Shown: one piece after another, positions 35,732 to 44,796 of the stretch
Layout: each line of letters starts with the position of its first letter
How positions within the stretch are numbered: the first letter of the stretch is position 1
Program-made: the position numbers and the translations under genes
The notes under the pieces: model-generated
Databases searched by the model: none
What the model saw: the letters and a program-made list of their open reading frames with translations, nothing else
Told to the model about the DNA's origin: nothing
Assembly (NCBI GenBank): GCA_005778405.1
Contig: SXOA01000060.1
Coordinates: forward strand, 1 to 64,000
Source of the DNA: Planctomycetaceae bacterium
GTDB lineage: Bacteria; Planctomycetota; Planctomycetia; Pirellulales; Pirellulaceae
Direction: 5' to 3'
DNA: 64,000 bases

Positions 35732-36217
35732 ATGAAGAAGCGACCAGAGAAAACTCCTGAAAAAGGCAAACAGATGGCACGCAAAGAGGCTGTCACCAAC
35801 CTCCGGCAAATCCTCATTTGGCGGCGGGACGCCCTCCGCAAGGCGCTGGCCGGCGACCTGAATTCCCTCAGGGAGCTCCGCCAGCAGACATCCGGCGACA
35901 TGCTGGACGCCGCGATGGACACGGCGCAAGACGAAATCAATTCGCAGCTAGCCGAAGTCGAAAGCCGCGAGCTCTCGCATATTGAAGTCGCCCTGGAGCG
36001 GATGCGCGACGGCAACTATGGCCTGTGCGAAGGTTGCAGCGAAGGAATTCCCATGGCCCGGCTGCAGGCTCTGCCTTACGCCACCATGTGCATCCAGTGC
36101 CAGCGCGAAGCCGAGAAGAACGGCAACTCCCTGGGAAGTGGCGCCAACTGGCAGCGGATTCTCGACGTCGGCATGGCGGAAAGCGAAGTAAGCGCCGGCG
36201 ATTTGGAACTCGACTAA
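35732..36217 (+). CDS. dksA: DksA/TraR-family zinc-finger transcription regulator
   Basis: The 161-residue protein has an N-terminal coiled coil (about residues 15-95) and a C4 zinc finger (CEGCSEGIPMARLQALPYAT then CIQC) with the usual spacing of about 17 residues. DksA binds RNA polymerase in its secondary channel and acts with ppGpp. The acidic tip residues of the coiled coil (the DxxA motif of DksA) cannot be assigned with confidence. ATG 35732 is used; ATG 35774 with AAGG 7 nt upstream is an alternative. The start is therefore uncertain by 14 codons. Confidence 0.87.
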   Translation: MKKRPEKTPEKGKQMARKEAVTNLRQILIWRRDALRKALAGDLNSLRELRQQTSGDMLDAAMDTAQDEINSQLAEVESRELSHIEVALERMRDGNYGLCEGCSEGIPMARLQALPYATMCIQCQREAEKNGNSLGSGANWQRILDVGMAESEVSAGDLELD

Positions 36218-36246
36218 AAGTAGTCCTCTCACTTTGTGAGGAGACA

Positions 36247-36270
36247 TGCCTGCGCACGGAGTGTGCAGGC
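36247..36270 (+). repeat. Short GC-rich hairpin between dksA and htrA-like genes
   Basis: GCCTGCGCAC and GTGTGCAGGC form a stem of about 10 bp (one G-U pair) around a GGA loop, 30 nt after the DksA-like stop. No T-run follows, so it may be a dispersed repeat unit or a weak terminator. Confidence 0.4.
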
Positions 36271-36318
36271 TACTTTGCACCGCCGCTCGCCGCTCACGGT
36301 CCACGGAAGGACATCTCC

Positions 36319-37443
36319 ATGAAGCTCAACTGGGCGCTCTGTCTTTCGCTGGCGGCAGCCTGTTCACGCGGAGCTTTTATTTCCGCTTGTTGGGCCGAGG
36401 ATGCTCCCATTACCAACGTGGCCCTCGTCCGAGACCAGCAATACGCCGACTTGGCGGCGGAAGTGGCCTTGCTGGAAAAACAGGGGAATTTGCTTAAAAA
36501 GGTGGTGAAGCTCACGATTCCCACGGTCGTCCACATCGAGGCTCAGCACACCGACGCGGAAGGCAAACTCCAGCATCGGCAGGTCGAGGATGCCGGATCG
36601 GGCGTTATTATCCGCTGGACGGGCAAGTTTTACGTGCTGACCAATCGGCACGTCATCAAGAAATCGACGCTGGAACACATTCGCATCAAGCTCTCGGATG
36701 GTCGGCACATCCATCCCACCCGCATCTGGGAAGACCGCGAAACCGACCTGGCTCTACTCGCCATCGAAGCCAAAGGACTAGTTCCGGCCCGCCTCGGCGA
36801 CAGTAGCAAGCTCGAAATGGGGGACTATGTGGTGGCGCTCGGCAGCCCGTTTGGCCTGTCGCACTCCGTCAGCTATGGCATCATCAGCGCCAAGGGACGC
36901 CGCGACTTGCAACTGGGGGATGACTCCGTCCGTTATCAGGACTTTTTGCAAACCGATGCTGCCATCAACCCCGGCAACAGCGGAGGGCCGCTGGTGAACC
37001 TCCGGGGCGAGATCGTTGGCATCAACACCGCGATTGCGAGCAATACCGGCGTACATGAGGGGATTGGCTTTTCGATTCCCATCAACATGGCCATGGTCGT
37101 CGCCCGCCAACTGATCGAGCAGGGCATCGTCGTCCGGGCCTATCTGGGTGTGCGGCTGGATTCCAAGTTCAAGGGAGAAGAAGCCACCTCCAGCGGCCTG
37201 ACCCGCGTCGAAGGGGCCCGCGTGACCGCCATCACCCCCAAATCTCCGGCCGAAACCGCCGAAATCAAGGTTGGAGATGTCATCCTGCAGTTCGACGGCA
37301 TTCGCATCGAGGATGACAGCCATCTCATTAATCTCGTCAGCCTGACTCCCGTCAACAAGGAAGTCGAGTTGCAACTTGTCCGCGACGGCGAGCGGCAGAC
37401 CCTGAAGGTCAAAGTCGGCAACCGGAGCGAGATTGAACCGTAA
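36319..37443 (+). CDS. HtrA/DegP-like periplasmic serine protease
   Basis: GGAAGGA about 8 nt upstream fixes the start at ATG 36319. The signal peptide (about residues 1-22) is followed by a trypsin-fold protease with the expected triad: His in VLTNRHVI, Asp in RETDLALL and Ser in NPGNSGGPLV. A single PDZ domain ends the protein (about 275-370). At 374 residues it is the DegS-like single-PDZ length, but it lacks a membrane anchor beyond the signal. Such proteases degrade or refold damaged envelope proteins. About 100 nt separate it from the DksA-like gene. Confidence 0.93.
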   Translation: MKLNWALCLSLAAACSRGAFISACWAEDAPITNVALVRDQQYADLAAEVALLEKQGNLLKKVVKLTIPTVVHIEAQHTDAEGKLQHRQVEDAGSGVIIRWTGKFYVLTNRHVIKKSTLEHIRIKLSDGRHIHPTRIWEDRETDLALLAIEAKGLVPARLGDSSKLEMGDYVVALGSPFGLSHSVSYGIISAKGRRDLQLGDDSVRYQDFLQTDAAINPGNSGGPLVNLRGEIVGINTAIASNTGVHEGIGFSIPINMAMVVARQLIEQGIVVRAYLGVRLDSKFKGEEATSSGLTRVEGARVTAITPKSPAETAEIKVGDVILQFDGIRIEDDSHLINLVSLTPVNKEVELQLVRDGERQTLKVKVGNRSEIEP

Positions 37444-37670
37444 TCCTCCCTCTCCCTTGAGGAGCCGGCCGGATTGAGGGTCCAGTCATTCCCCTCCCAC
37501 TTTCGCTAGCACGCATTTCCAGCGCGAATATGCGTCAACTGAGACGATTAAAAAGCGGCCCAGCTTTGCCGTCGAATCCGCCCCGTTTTCTCGCCGATGC
37601 TATTGGTTGTTCCCTGTCAGCGGTGCGCCGCGGCAGCGGATGCTAGCACCTGGTCCGGTGGAGGCTCCTC

Positions 37671-40076
37671 ATGCGGCGATTTTTCTTCGCGCGATCCTGG
37701 CAATTGGCGGCTGGCGTGGCCGGTCTGGGCATTGTCGGGATGGTGGCTCCTCAGATTTTCGGGGTCGATGCCAAACCGGCCAAGAAGCCGACGACCGCCG
37801 ACGGTCTTGCGAAGAGCGACGACCCTCGGGTGGCCGAGCGGATTGGCTTGGACCCCTCCATTCGCGAAACTCCTTCGCTCCCCGCGGAAGACAAGACACC
37901 CGCGCGCGCCCGCATCACCGATGCCGACCCCGCGGAACCCGAGATTTCTCCTGCCCAACCAGAACCGAATAATCGCCTCAAAGCCATTCCCGAGCCGGCA
38001 GCCGGGGAAATTCCCATCAGTCTGGCTTGGCCCGTGCCGGCTTCATTATTCACCCAGCTTGATCGACTGGCGGAAAGCGATCCCGTGGCTGCTGATTGGG
38101 TTGCCAAGGCCAAGGCGGAAGTCACCGCGATCCTGGAGCTGCCGACGCTGGCGGATGCCGCAGTTCTGAAACACTTTGATCGTCTGACCAAACTCGCGGA
38201 AGGTGCCAAACTGCTCTCCCGCAAAAGTGACGACGACGACGCCCGCTCGCGGATTCTCCGCGCCGGCTTCGCCATCGTTCGCCGGCTCGAGATTTGGAAA
38301 CCGTTGCACGAACTGGCCGTACTGGAAGCATCCGGCAAGCGCGCGGAGTCACCGCGCGTTCCCAGCAGCCAGCAGATTCTGGCGGCCGTCCAGCAAGCTC
38401 AGGAAGAGCTCGCCTCCACTCGCGACCTGGTGGCGTGGCGGAAATATCTGATGCTCGACAAACTTCAGGAACTCTGTGCGACGGGAGACGAAGTCACTCC
38501 CGCCGAGCGGAAGCTCGCTCGGGACATCCTCTACCGCTTTCACTCCACGCAGCTTTCGTCGGAGCAGGCCAAGCTGTTTGAAAAGCCCGGTTTGCAGCAA
38601 TTCGCCAGGCAGCTTGCCGCCTGGAGTGCCGAGCCAGTCGATCTGCTGACTTTGGGCACCGCGGTTGAGAAGTACGAAGGCGACGAGGAGAGCGTCAATG
38701 CCAACAACGTCGCGGTAATGTATGACGTGCTCCGCTGGTCAGCGGATGAACCGACCGCCAAGCTGGCCGAAGCCGTCAATTCCTATTATCGCAACGCCAA
38801 CGTCCGGGTCGCAATCTCCGCGGAGCTGGTCAACCGCCTGCTTCCCAAGGAAATGCGGACCGCCGAGCCGGTGCAGGAAACGATTCAAGGTGCCAACGTT
38901 CAGGGGCAAAGCGAAACCAGCACCAAGCTCCGCCTGGTTCTCCTTCCGGACCGCTTTCGCTGGCGGCTAGGGCTGGAAGCCAAGGGGGAAGTCGCCTCGT
39001 CCACGGCATCCACTTCTGGCCCGGCGACCTTTTATCAGGACGGGGCCGCCTCCTACCGCGCCCGCAAACAGCTCACGATTGACCGCAAGAGCATCCGCAC
39101 GCACCAGGCCGAAGCGGAGGCGGCAGCCGAATCGCAGCTCAATGACTTCGAGACGGACTTTGACAACATCTTCATCTTCGGCGCGCTGGCCCGGGTCATC
39201 GCCCGCAACCAGTACGAAATGAAGACTCCGGCCGCCCGACAGGAAGTGGAAACCAAAATCATCAACCGGGCTGCCAGCACGCTCGATCAGCAAGTCGCTG
39301 AGCGGATCGAAAAGGCCAAGGCGGAGTTTCAGAACAAGCTCGTCGCCCAGCTCCAGCAGTTGCAGCTCGATCCGACCGCCGTCGATCTCGAAACCACCCA
39401 GGACCGGCTGATTGCCCGCTATCGGCTGGCGGGCCGCGAGCAACTTTCCGCCCACACCCCACGGCCGCAGGCACCGGGAGACAGCCTCCTCTCGGTGCAG
39501 CTGCACGAGACAGCCTTGAACAATGCCCTCGACCATCTCCATCTCGCTGGCCGCAAGATTGAGCTCCAGGAGCTGTTCAAGGAAATGACAACCCGCTTTG
39601 GGGACCAGCAAGTCCCTGTTCCCGATGACCTGCCTGAAGGCGTGTTCGTCACGTTCGCCAATCACGATCCCGTCCGGATTGACTGTCAGGACGGCCGCCT
39701 GCGGATTCGCATCCACCTCAAGGAACTGACGATTAACACCAACCGGAAGACTTTCAAAAACCTGATCGTCGTCGGCTATTATGTGCCACACCCGGATCAA
39801 TTGGAGGCCAATCTGGTCCGCGACGAGAAGGAGGGCATTCGCCTAAGCGGCACCCCGCTGAAGCTCGGCGACCGTGTCATGCTGGCGGGAATCTTTGACC
39901 GCGTCCTCTCCCGCAACCGCAAGCTCAACCTCGTCAACGAACGGATCTCCAAATCCCCCGAGCTCAAGGACCAGCAGGTCACGCAGTTCGTCATCCACGA
40001 CGGCTGGATCGGCATCGCCCTCGGCCCCAAGCTCCCCAGCCGCACGGCGCTGCAGACCAAGATTCCGTCCCGTTAG
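37671..40076 (+). CDS. Large secreted protein of unknown function
   Basis: GGAGG lies 6 nt before the ATG. The 801-residue protein begins with a signal or Tat-like segment (RRFFFARSWQLAAGVAGLGIVGMV, two Arg, then hydrophobic core). The rest is soluble and mostly helical up to about residue 600, then contains more beta structure (VRIDCQDGRLRIRIHLKEL). Many planctomycetes carry such a protein; I recognise no enzyme motif. It follows the HtrA-like gene by 228 nt, and may be periplasmic. Confidence 0.65.
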   Translation: MRRFFFARSWQLAAGVAGLGIVGMVAPQIFGVDAKPAKKPTTADGLAKSDDPRVAERIGLDPSIRETPSLPAEDKTPARARITDADPAEPEISPAQPEPNNRLKAIPEPAAGEIPISLAWPVPASLFTQLDRLAESDPVAADWVAKAKAEVTAILELPTLADAAVLKHFDRLTKLAEGAKLLSRKSDDDDARSRILRAGFAIVRRLEIWKPLHELAVLEASGKRAESPRVPSSQQILAAVQQAQEELASTRDLVAWRKYLMLDKLQELCATGDEVTPAERKLARDILYRFHSTQLSSEQAKLFEKPGLQQFARQLAAWSAEPVDLLTLGTAVEKYEGDEESVNANNVAVMYDVLRWSADEPTAKLAEAVNSYYRNANVRVAISAELVNRLLPKEMRTAEPVQETIQGANVQGQSETSTKLRLVLLPDRFRWRLGLEAKGEVASSTASTSGPATFYQDGAASYRARKQLTIDRKSIRTHQAEAEAAAESQLNDFETDFDNIFIFGALARVIARNQYEMKTPAARQEVETKIINRAASTLDQQVAERIEKAKAEFQNKLVAQLQQLQLDPTAVDLETTQDRLIARYRLAGREQLSAHTPRPQAPGDSLLSVQLHETALNNALDHLHLAGRKIELQELFKEMTTRFGDQQVPVPDDLPEGVFVTFANHDPVRIDCQDGRLRIRIHLKELTINTNRKTFKNLIVVGYYVPHPDQLEANLVRDEKEGIRLSGTPLKLGDRVMLAGIFDRVLSRNRKLNLVNERISKSPELKDQQVTQFVIHDGWIGIALGPKLPSRTALQTKIPSR

Positions 40077-40191
40077 CGTGTGTCGAAAACGTGATTAGGA
40101 CCGGCCATTTGGGCGGTGCACGCGATATAGAAAGAGTGAGTGCCTGTCAGTTGCAATTCACATCGCCGCGACTGGACGTAAGTGCCGCAAG

Positions 40192-40389
40192 TCAGGTCAT
40201 GTAGCGGGTGGTCAGAAGGACGCACATTACCGCCAGCACGACACCGGTTGAGATGATTCCCAAGAGCAGAACCACGATGGCGGTCCAGGCCTGGCTGTCT
40301 TCTTCCTTCAATTCCTGGCGAGTTTCGGCACTGAAGGAGCTCGTATAGAAATTGGCAGCAGGAGCATGCGGGTCAGGGGTGCTTGTCAC
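40192..40389 (-). CDS. Small single-helix membrane protein
   Basis: The 65-residue product has one strong membrane segment (AWTAIVVLLLGIISTGVVLAVMCVLL) after a charged N-terminus. Its first 17 bases overlap the end of the upstream gene at 40373, so it is probably translated with it. Function unknown. Confidence 0.5.
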   Translation of the reverse strand: MTSTPDPHAPAANFYTSSFSAETRQELKEEDSQAWTAIVVLLLGIISTGVVLAVMCVLLTTRYMT

Positions 40390-40864
40390 GAGGGGGTTCC
40401 TGCTTGATTGTGCGGGTTGCTTTCGCTTCAGGAACAGAATAATCGACCTGGGTGCGAGTGCCTATCCCACTTGCCGGCGTCGATGGACGGGGGGCGGCCT
40501 GGCCTGTCTGGATGGCCTTGGTGACGAGCAGGAAGTTGCTGCCGCGATACTCCGTCAGGGTGCCGCTGATGGTCCACTGGGGACCGGCCGGGTTTTGGAC
40601 CAGAACCTGGGAGATGCGTTCCAGGGCGAGGTTTTCGAGAACCCGCACCGACTCGCCCGAATCGGCCAGCACAAAGCTGACACGCTCGCCAACGGCTTCA
40701 AACCGGCCGGAAGTGTCCTGCAGGCGAGTCCCTTCGCGGAGCATCTGCTTGCCGCGGGGTTCGGCTGGGGAATTCTCGCCCGCAAAGGCCAGGTGTATGA
40801 CCGCAATGATGGCGATGACGGAGGCCAAAAAGGTCATCGGCCGTTTCCAAGCTTGCCACTGCAT
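40373..40864 (-). CDS. Signal-anchored protein of unknown function
   Basis: I start at ATG 40864, where GGAG lies 8 nt upstream and a signal anchor follows (PMTFLASVIAIIAVIHLAFAGE); the longer frame adds 79 unlikely residues. The 163-residue product has a beta-rich middle (GPQWTISGTLTEYRGSNFLLVTKAIQ, resembling an OB-like or lipoprotein domain) and a charged tail. It overlaps the next small gene by 17 nt. No family recognised. Confidence 0.5.
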   Translation of the reverse strand: MQWQAWKRPMTFLASVIAIIAVIHLAFAGENSPAEPRGKQMLREGTRLQDTSGRFEAVGERVSFVLADSGESVRVLENLALERISQVLVQNPAGPQWTISGTLTEYRGSNFLLVTKAIQTGQAAPRPSTPASGIGTRTQVDYSVPEAKATRTIKQEPPRDKHP

Positions 40865-41167
40865 TTCTTCTGCTCCGCTTTGAATCCAAAAAACTGGTAG
40901 CTCCAACCCTGCCAAAGCATAGCCCGCTGCGAGGCCCAAATTCGCCGGAAAGAGAGAAGGTGTTGTCGAAAGGCCCCAGGTTGCGTTTTGGCAACGTTGC
41001 CGTATCGAAAGGGCCACGGCGATCCAGAGGCAGTTGATCGCGAAGTTCCGGCAGCGATTGGGTTTAGGCCGTGTGCGGCGCTCGGCTTTCGAGTGGGGCA
41101 CATCTCTTGCGTTCTCTGACCACCGGCCTGGTTGTGAACATAGCTGCGGATGGAGGAGAGGTCAGAA
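40865..41167. other. Intergenic region between divergent genes
   Basis: This 303-nt stretch lies between divergently transcribed secreted-protein genes and must contain promoters for both. A frame continues through it but has no start or signal of its own, and I see no repeat or RNA. Confidence 0.35.
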
Positions 41168-42004
41168 ATGCGTTCCACAAGACCTTTGATGCGAGCGTGC
41201 ATTCTGGTCGCAGTTTGCTCTCTGGTGTTCGGCCTGAGATTGCCCGCGGAGGAACGGCTGCTCACTGTGAAGTTGGTTAGCGGGCGGGAATTCACAGCGC
41301 ATGTCGATGAACGAACCGAAGAGCTGCTGTGGCTGCGGTTTTCTCACGGAGGAGGGAGCGTCAGCCGGCCGATTGTTTGGGAGCGGGTCGTGTCCGCGCG
41401 ACTGGAGGGAAAGAATGTCGAGTTGGCTGAGCTGCGTGCCGTCTGCGCTTGGGTGAAATCCGCAGCACCTGCTCCGGAAGAACTGCCGCCCCCGATTGCT
41501 GCTGCGAAGGTACAGTCACCTTCGTCACCCGGCGTTACCTTCATCCGCATCGATGCCTGGCTGGCCAATTGGGATGCAGATGTGGAAACCGACGGCATCT
41601 GCGTGCAGCTATCCCCCCTGGATGAAAACGGCCAGACCGTGGCGGTGAATGGCACGGCTGAGATCGAGCTCATTGCGGCTCGCCAGCGGAAATATCACGA
41701 AGCTCCCCAAAGCGGCGGCTGGATGACCGAGCTTGTGCAGCGATGGTCGCAAAGAGTCGAGCCGGAAAAAATCGGCCCCAGCGGAATCCTCCTGCGGCTG
41801 CCGATTGACGCGGTGCATCCGGAATTCAGCAGGGGCGTCGACAACTTTGGGCTAGTTCACGTCCGGCTGATTGTTCCTGGCAACGGCGTGTTTGAGCAAT
41901 CGCAAGATGGGGTGCGGCTGCGAAATTGGTCGCCGGTTCGCGAGGGAATGGTCCCGCAAAATGGCCGCCGTTTTTTCAGCACCGAGCGGACAGAACGAAA
42001 CTAA
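41168..42004 (+). CDS. Secreted protein of unknown function
   Basis: AGGAGAGG lies 6 nt before ATG 41168, and a signal peptide follows (MRACILVAVCSLVFGLRL). The 278-residue protein has a beta-rich N-terminal part (VKLVSGREFTAHVDERTEELLWLRF) that looks like the SH3-like strand pattern used in several planctomycetal secreted proteins, a Pro/Ala linker, and a second beta domain. Function unknown. Confidence 0.6.
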   Translation: MRSTRPLMRACILVAVCSLVFGLRLPAEERLLTVKLVSGREFTAHVDERTEELLWLRFSHGGGSVSRPIVWERVVSARLEGKNVELAELRAVCAWVKSAAPAPEELPPPIAAAKVQSPSSPGVTFIRIDAWLANWDADVETDGICVQLSPLDENGQTVAVNGTAEIELIAARQRKYHEAPQSGGWMTELVQRWSQRVEPEKIGPSGILLRLPIDAVHPEFSRGVDNFGLVHVRLIVPGNGVFEQSQDGVRLRNWSPVREGMVPQNGRRFFSTERTERN

Positions 42005-42009
42005 GCTCG

Positions 42010-42303
42010 CTACGCCCCCGGCTTCTTCATGGCCAGGCTATAGAGCAGCAGCACGCTGCCCGCGGAAACAAGCATACAGCCAATCCAGCGAGGAGGCGTG
42101 ACTGCCTTTTTCGCGACAGGAGCCGACGCCGCGAGCGAAGTTCCCACGTCGTTGCTGGCGACCAGCTCCGCATCCTTCATTTTCTGGGCCAGGAACTGGG
42201 TGGTCCGCTCGTTGAGCACAAAGGTCTCCACGTACCGAAGCTGCAGCCCGAGCAGCAGGACGACAATTCCCGCGAGAAACCACTGATTGCGATTGAATTC
42301 CAT
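42010..42303 (-). CDS. Small membrane protein with two helices
   Basis: GGGGAGG 6 nt before ATG 42303 makes this start clear. The 97-residue protein has two membrane segments (about 7-22 and 73-90) joined by a polar loop rich in Ala, Lys and Thr. No family recognised. It converges with the secreted protein at 41168 with 5 nt between stops. Confidence 0.6.
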   Translation of the reverse strand: MEFNRNQWFLAGIVVLLLGLQLRYVETFVLNERTTQFLAQKMKDAELVASNDVGTSLAASAPVAKKAVTPPRWIGCMLVSAGSVLLLYSLAMKKPGA

Positions 42304-42739
42304 AGTTGCCTCCCCAGTGCGCAGCCCGCATTCAAGAATCATGCGCAGCCAGCTTTCAAGAACGCTGGGCGAGCGCAGCTAGCACTGCACATCGTCCCTC
42401 TATCGAGCCGATTTGGGGGGCGGCTGAAACAGCGGGAAGAAAGTCCGGTTTGTGCCTGACATTGCGCTTGGTTGGGGAATCCGCGGTGACTCTCACACTT
42501 CCCGACACGGCGGAAGATTTCTCGTTTCTCGCCCAATTGCCGTTGACCGGCTGGCCAACCCTCCCTAACATTTGCCCGAAATCTCTTCGGCTGAGTGGTC
42601 GCAAGCGTTGCTTGGCGATCCGGGAGAATTCCGTCTGGAGAATTTGCACCAAAAGTGCGGCTTCTGCCGGCGACGTAAAATCTCCCTTGTCGATATTGGC
42701 CGAAGGAAACCACCAGTCCGTGGAAAGGATGCCGCGAAT
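42304..42739. other. Intergenic region between divergent genes
   Basis: About 436 bases lie between the small membrane protein and the lipoprotein gene. No convincing ORF, repeat or RNA gene is seen; promoters for both neighbours are expected here. Confidence 0.4.
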
Positions 42740-43789
42740 ATGGTCATTGCCGCCTGGCGTCGTGCATTTGTTTGCAGCTTGATGGTCGCGCCCCTGATGT
42801 TGCTTGGCTCTGGTTGTCGAACCGCCAGTGGCTGGCGCACCCCTTGGTCAGCTTGGGGCGGGGCGAGCAGCCCAAGCTCCACCGCCGTGAACATCAGCAA
42901 GCCGAGCACGCAGGCTCCGGCACCCTCGAGCATACCGGGCCAACCAAATCGGAGCGTGGCCGCAAGCGGCGGCGCCAATCCTTCCGGAGTCACCGTGGGA
43001 GGAGGAAGTGCCAACCGCGCCCCCGGCACGAACGCCGTCGCCGGCTATCCCGCTACTTCGCAGGCCTACGACTATCCGTCTGCGGCATCCTCGACCTGGC
43101 AGCCGGCAGCCACAACCGATGGACAGGTCGCTCCCGCCGGCGGAATGCAGGTGGGCCGTTTCAGCATGCAATCGCAACAACCCAGCGGATACGCGGGAAG
43201 TACTCAGCCTCGCGGTCCAGCCGCCAGCGCCGCAAGCTATAGCGGTGCTCCCCGAGGGAATGCTGTCAGCGGCGGTCCGGCCGCTGTCGGTCCGTACGGT
43301 AACACGGAAGACTATCGCACTGCCGACAACCGAGGGGCAACAGGTGGTCAGGCCGGAGCTGCATCCAGCGGTGGAGTTGCCTCCGAAAGTCCTGAAGCCA
43401 GTTCGGCTGGATCCGTCTATGGCGGGAGCGAAGGTGCCGCAACAGCGACCGAGCCCAGCGCCTATGGTTCGGTTGACGAGACATCACCCGCGGTAGGTGG
43501 CAATGAGCCGGAGGCCGGGACCGATTCGAACCCAGAAGCTCCGGCTGAATCGGCCTCGCCGAGATCGTATGGTCCGCCAAACACCGTGGCTCCTAGCGCT
43601 CGTTCCGCGACCGCGCCCGCTGCCTCCAGCGAAACGGGTCGCGTGACGCTTCCCGCATCACTCTCCAGCTCCGGGGGCTATCGGCCCGGCAGCACCGGCG
43701 GTTATGGCACTCGCAATGCCGGCTTTGACCAACCGGAAAATGCCGCCGCACCGGAAAATGAGCCGGCTGGCAGCCCGATGTATCGCTAA
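42740..43789 (+). CDS. Low-complexity lipoprotein (Gly/Ser/Ala/Pro-rich)
   Basis: The start is ATG 42740, before a lipoprotein signal (AFVCSLMVAPLMLLGSGC) with lipobox LGSGC; the upstream frame has no signal. The mature 320 residues are nearly all Gly, Ser, Ala, Pro and Thr in short repeats, and are probably disordered. Such proteins may fill the periplasm or join the cell surface. The stop is directly followed by the stop of the convergent SDR gene, with no base between them. Confidence 0.62.
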   Translation: MVIAAWRRAFVCSLMVAPLMLLGSGCRTASGWRTPWSAWGGASSPSSTAVNISKPSTQAPAPSSIPGQPNRSVAASGGANPSGVTVGGGSANRAPGTNAVAGYPATSQAYDYPSAASSTWQPAATTDGQVAPAGGMQVGRFSMQSQQPSGYAGSTQPRGPAASAASYSGAPRGNAVSGGPAAVGPYGNTEDYRTADNRGATGGQAGAASSGGVASESPEASSAGSVYGGSEGAATATEPSAYGSVDETSPAVGGNEPEAGTDSNPEAPAESASPRSYGPPNTVAPSARSATAPAASSETGRVTLPASLSSSGGYRPGSTGGYGTRNAGFDQPENAAAPENEPAGSPMYR

Positions 43790-44545
43790 TCACCAAGGGG
43801 TCATGCCGCCGTTCACGCACAGCGTCTGACCGGTGACAAAACCGGCTTCCTCGCTCGCCAGAAACAGCACGGCGTCCGCCACATCTTGCGGCACGCCCCA
43901 GCGCTTCATCGGAATGAGCGCCCGATACGCGTCTTTGACCTCTTGCGGGTCGCTTTCGTGCCGCTCGACGGGAATCCACCCTGGAGCGACCATGTTCACC
44001 GTGATCCCAAACGGCGCGAGCTCCTGCGACATGCTCCGCGACCAGCCGATCTGGCCCCCCTTGGCCGCGACATAGGCGCTAAACGGCGAGACGCTGCGGT
44101 GATATACCTCGCTGGTGATGTTGATGATTCGGCCCCACCGCTGCTGCTTTAAGTGCGCGAGCCCCCGCTTCGTCAAAAGGAACGGACTCTTGATGAAGAA
44201 ATCCAGCATCCGCTGGTAGAAGGCCCAGTCGTATTCCTCAATCGGTTTCAGCGGCTGTTCGCAGGTGGCGTTGGGAACAATGATGTCCGGCTTGCCGAGT
44301 TTTTGCTCGGTCTCTCGGAACAGGAACTCCACTCCTTCCTCCGTCGTCACGTCACAGCGGATGAGAGCCGTCCGGATGCCCGCTGCCTGGTACTCTTCCA
44401 GCGCCTTCTTGGCCCGCGCCTCGTTGTTGGCGAAGTTCACCGGTACCTTCGCGCCGGCTTTGCCCAGCGCCAGGCCCATCGCCTTGCCCAGGCCCGTGCT
44501 GTTCCCCGTGATGAGTGCGACGCGGCCGGAGAGGGAAAAGGGCAT
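43790..44545 (-). CDS. Short-chain dehydrogenase/reductase
   Basis: AGGAG about 6 nt before ATG 44545 sets the start. The 251-residue protein has the SDR cofactor site TGNSTGLG (TGxxxGxG), the NATC segment in place of NNAG, the catalytic Ser in ITSEVYH and the YxxxK motif in SAYVAAKGG, and ends with TGQTLCVNGGM. FabG-like enzymes share these features; the substrate is unknown. It is cytoplasmic. Confidence 0.88.
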   Translation of the reverse strand: MPFSLSGRVALITGNSTGLGKAMGLALGKAGAKVPVNFANNEARAKKALEEYQAAGIRTALIRCDVTTEEGVEFLFRETEQKLGKPDIIVPNATCEQPLKPIEEYDWAFYQRMLDFFIKSPFLLTKRGLAHLKQQRWGRIINITSEVYHRSVSPFSAYVAAKGGQIGWSRSMSQELAPFGITVNMVAPGWIPVERHESDPQEVKDAYRALIPMKRWGVPQDVADAVLFLASEEAGFVTGQTLCVNGGMTPW

Positions 44546-44796
44546 GAAAGGCTCCTGGAATGTGTCTTGGAAATTGGCTCGATGGCAGTCCACTCACTCC
44601 GCGAGCAGACGAGCCGAAGATGGGACAGGTCGCTTGTCGCTTCCCTTAGCGTCTCGGAATTGTAATCACTGCCTTGTAGCGCGATAAGCGGCTCCGGCGC
44701 CGGCACCTCGACATTCACATCTTGCATGCGGAAGTCATCGCATCGTCCGCCAAAATCTCCAACGTGAATTGGTAAAGGTGATTTTTTCGCTCTGCT
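44546..44796. other. Intergenic region
   Basis: Between the SDR gene and the end of the giant kinase gene there are about 250 bases with no convincing ORF, and they must contain the SDR promoter. No repeat seen. Confidence 0.35.
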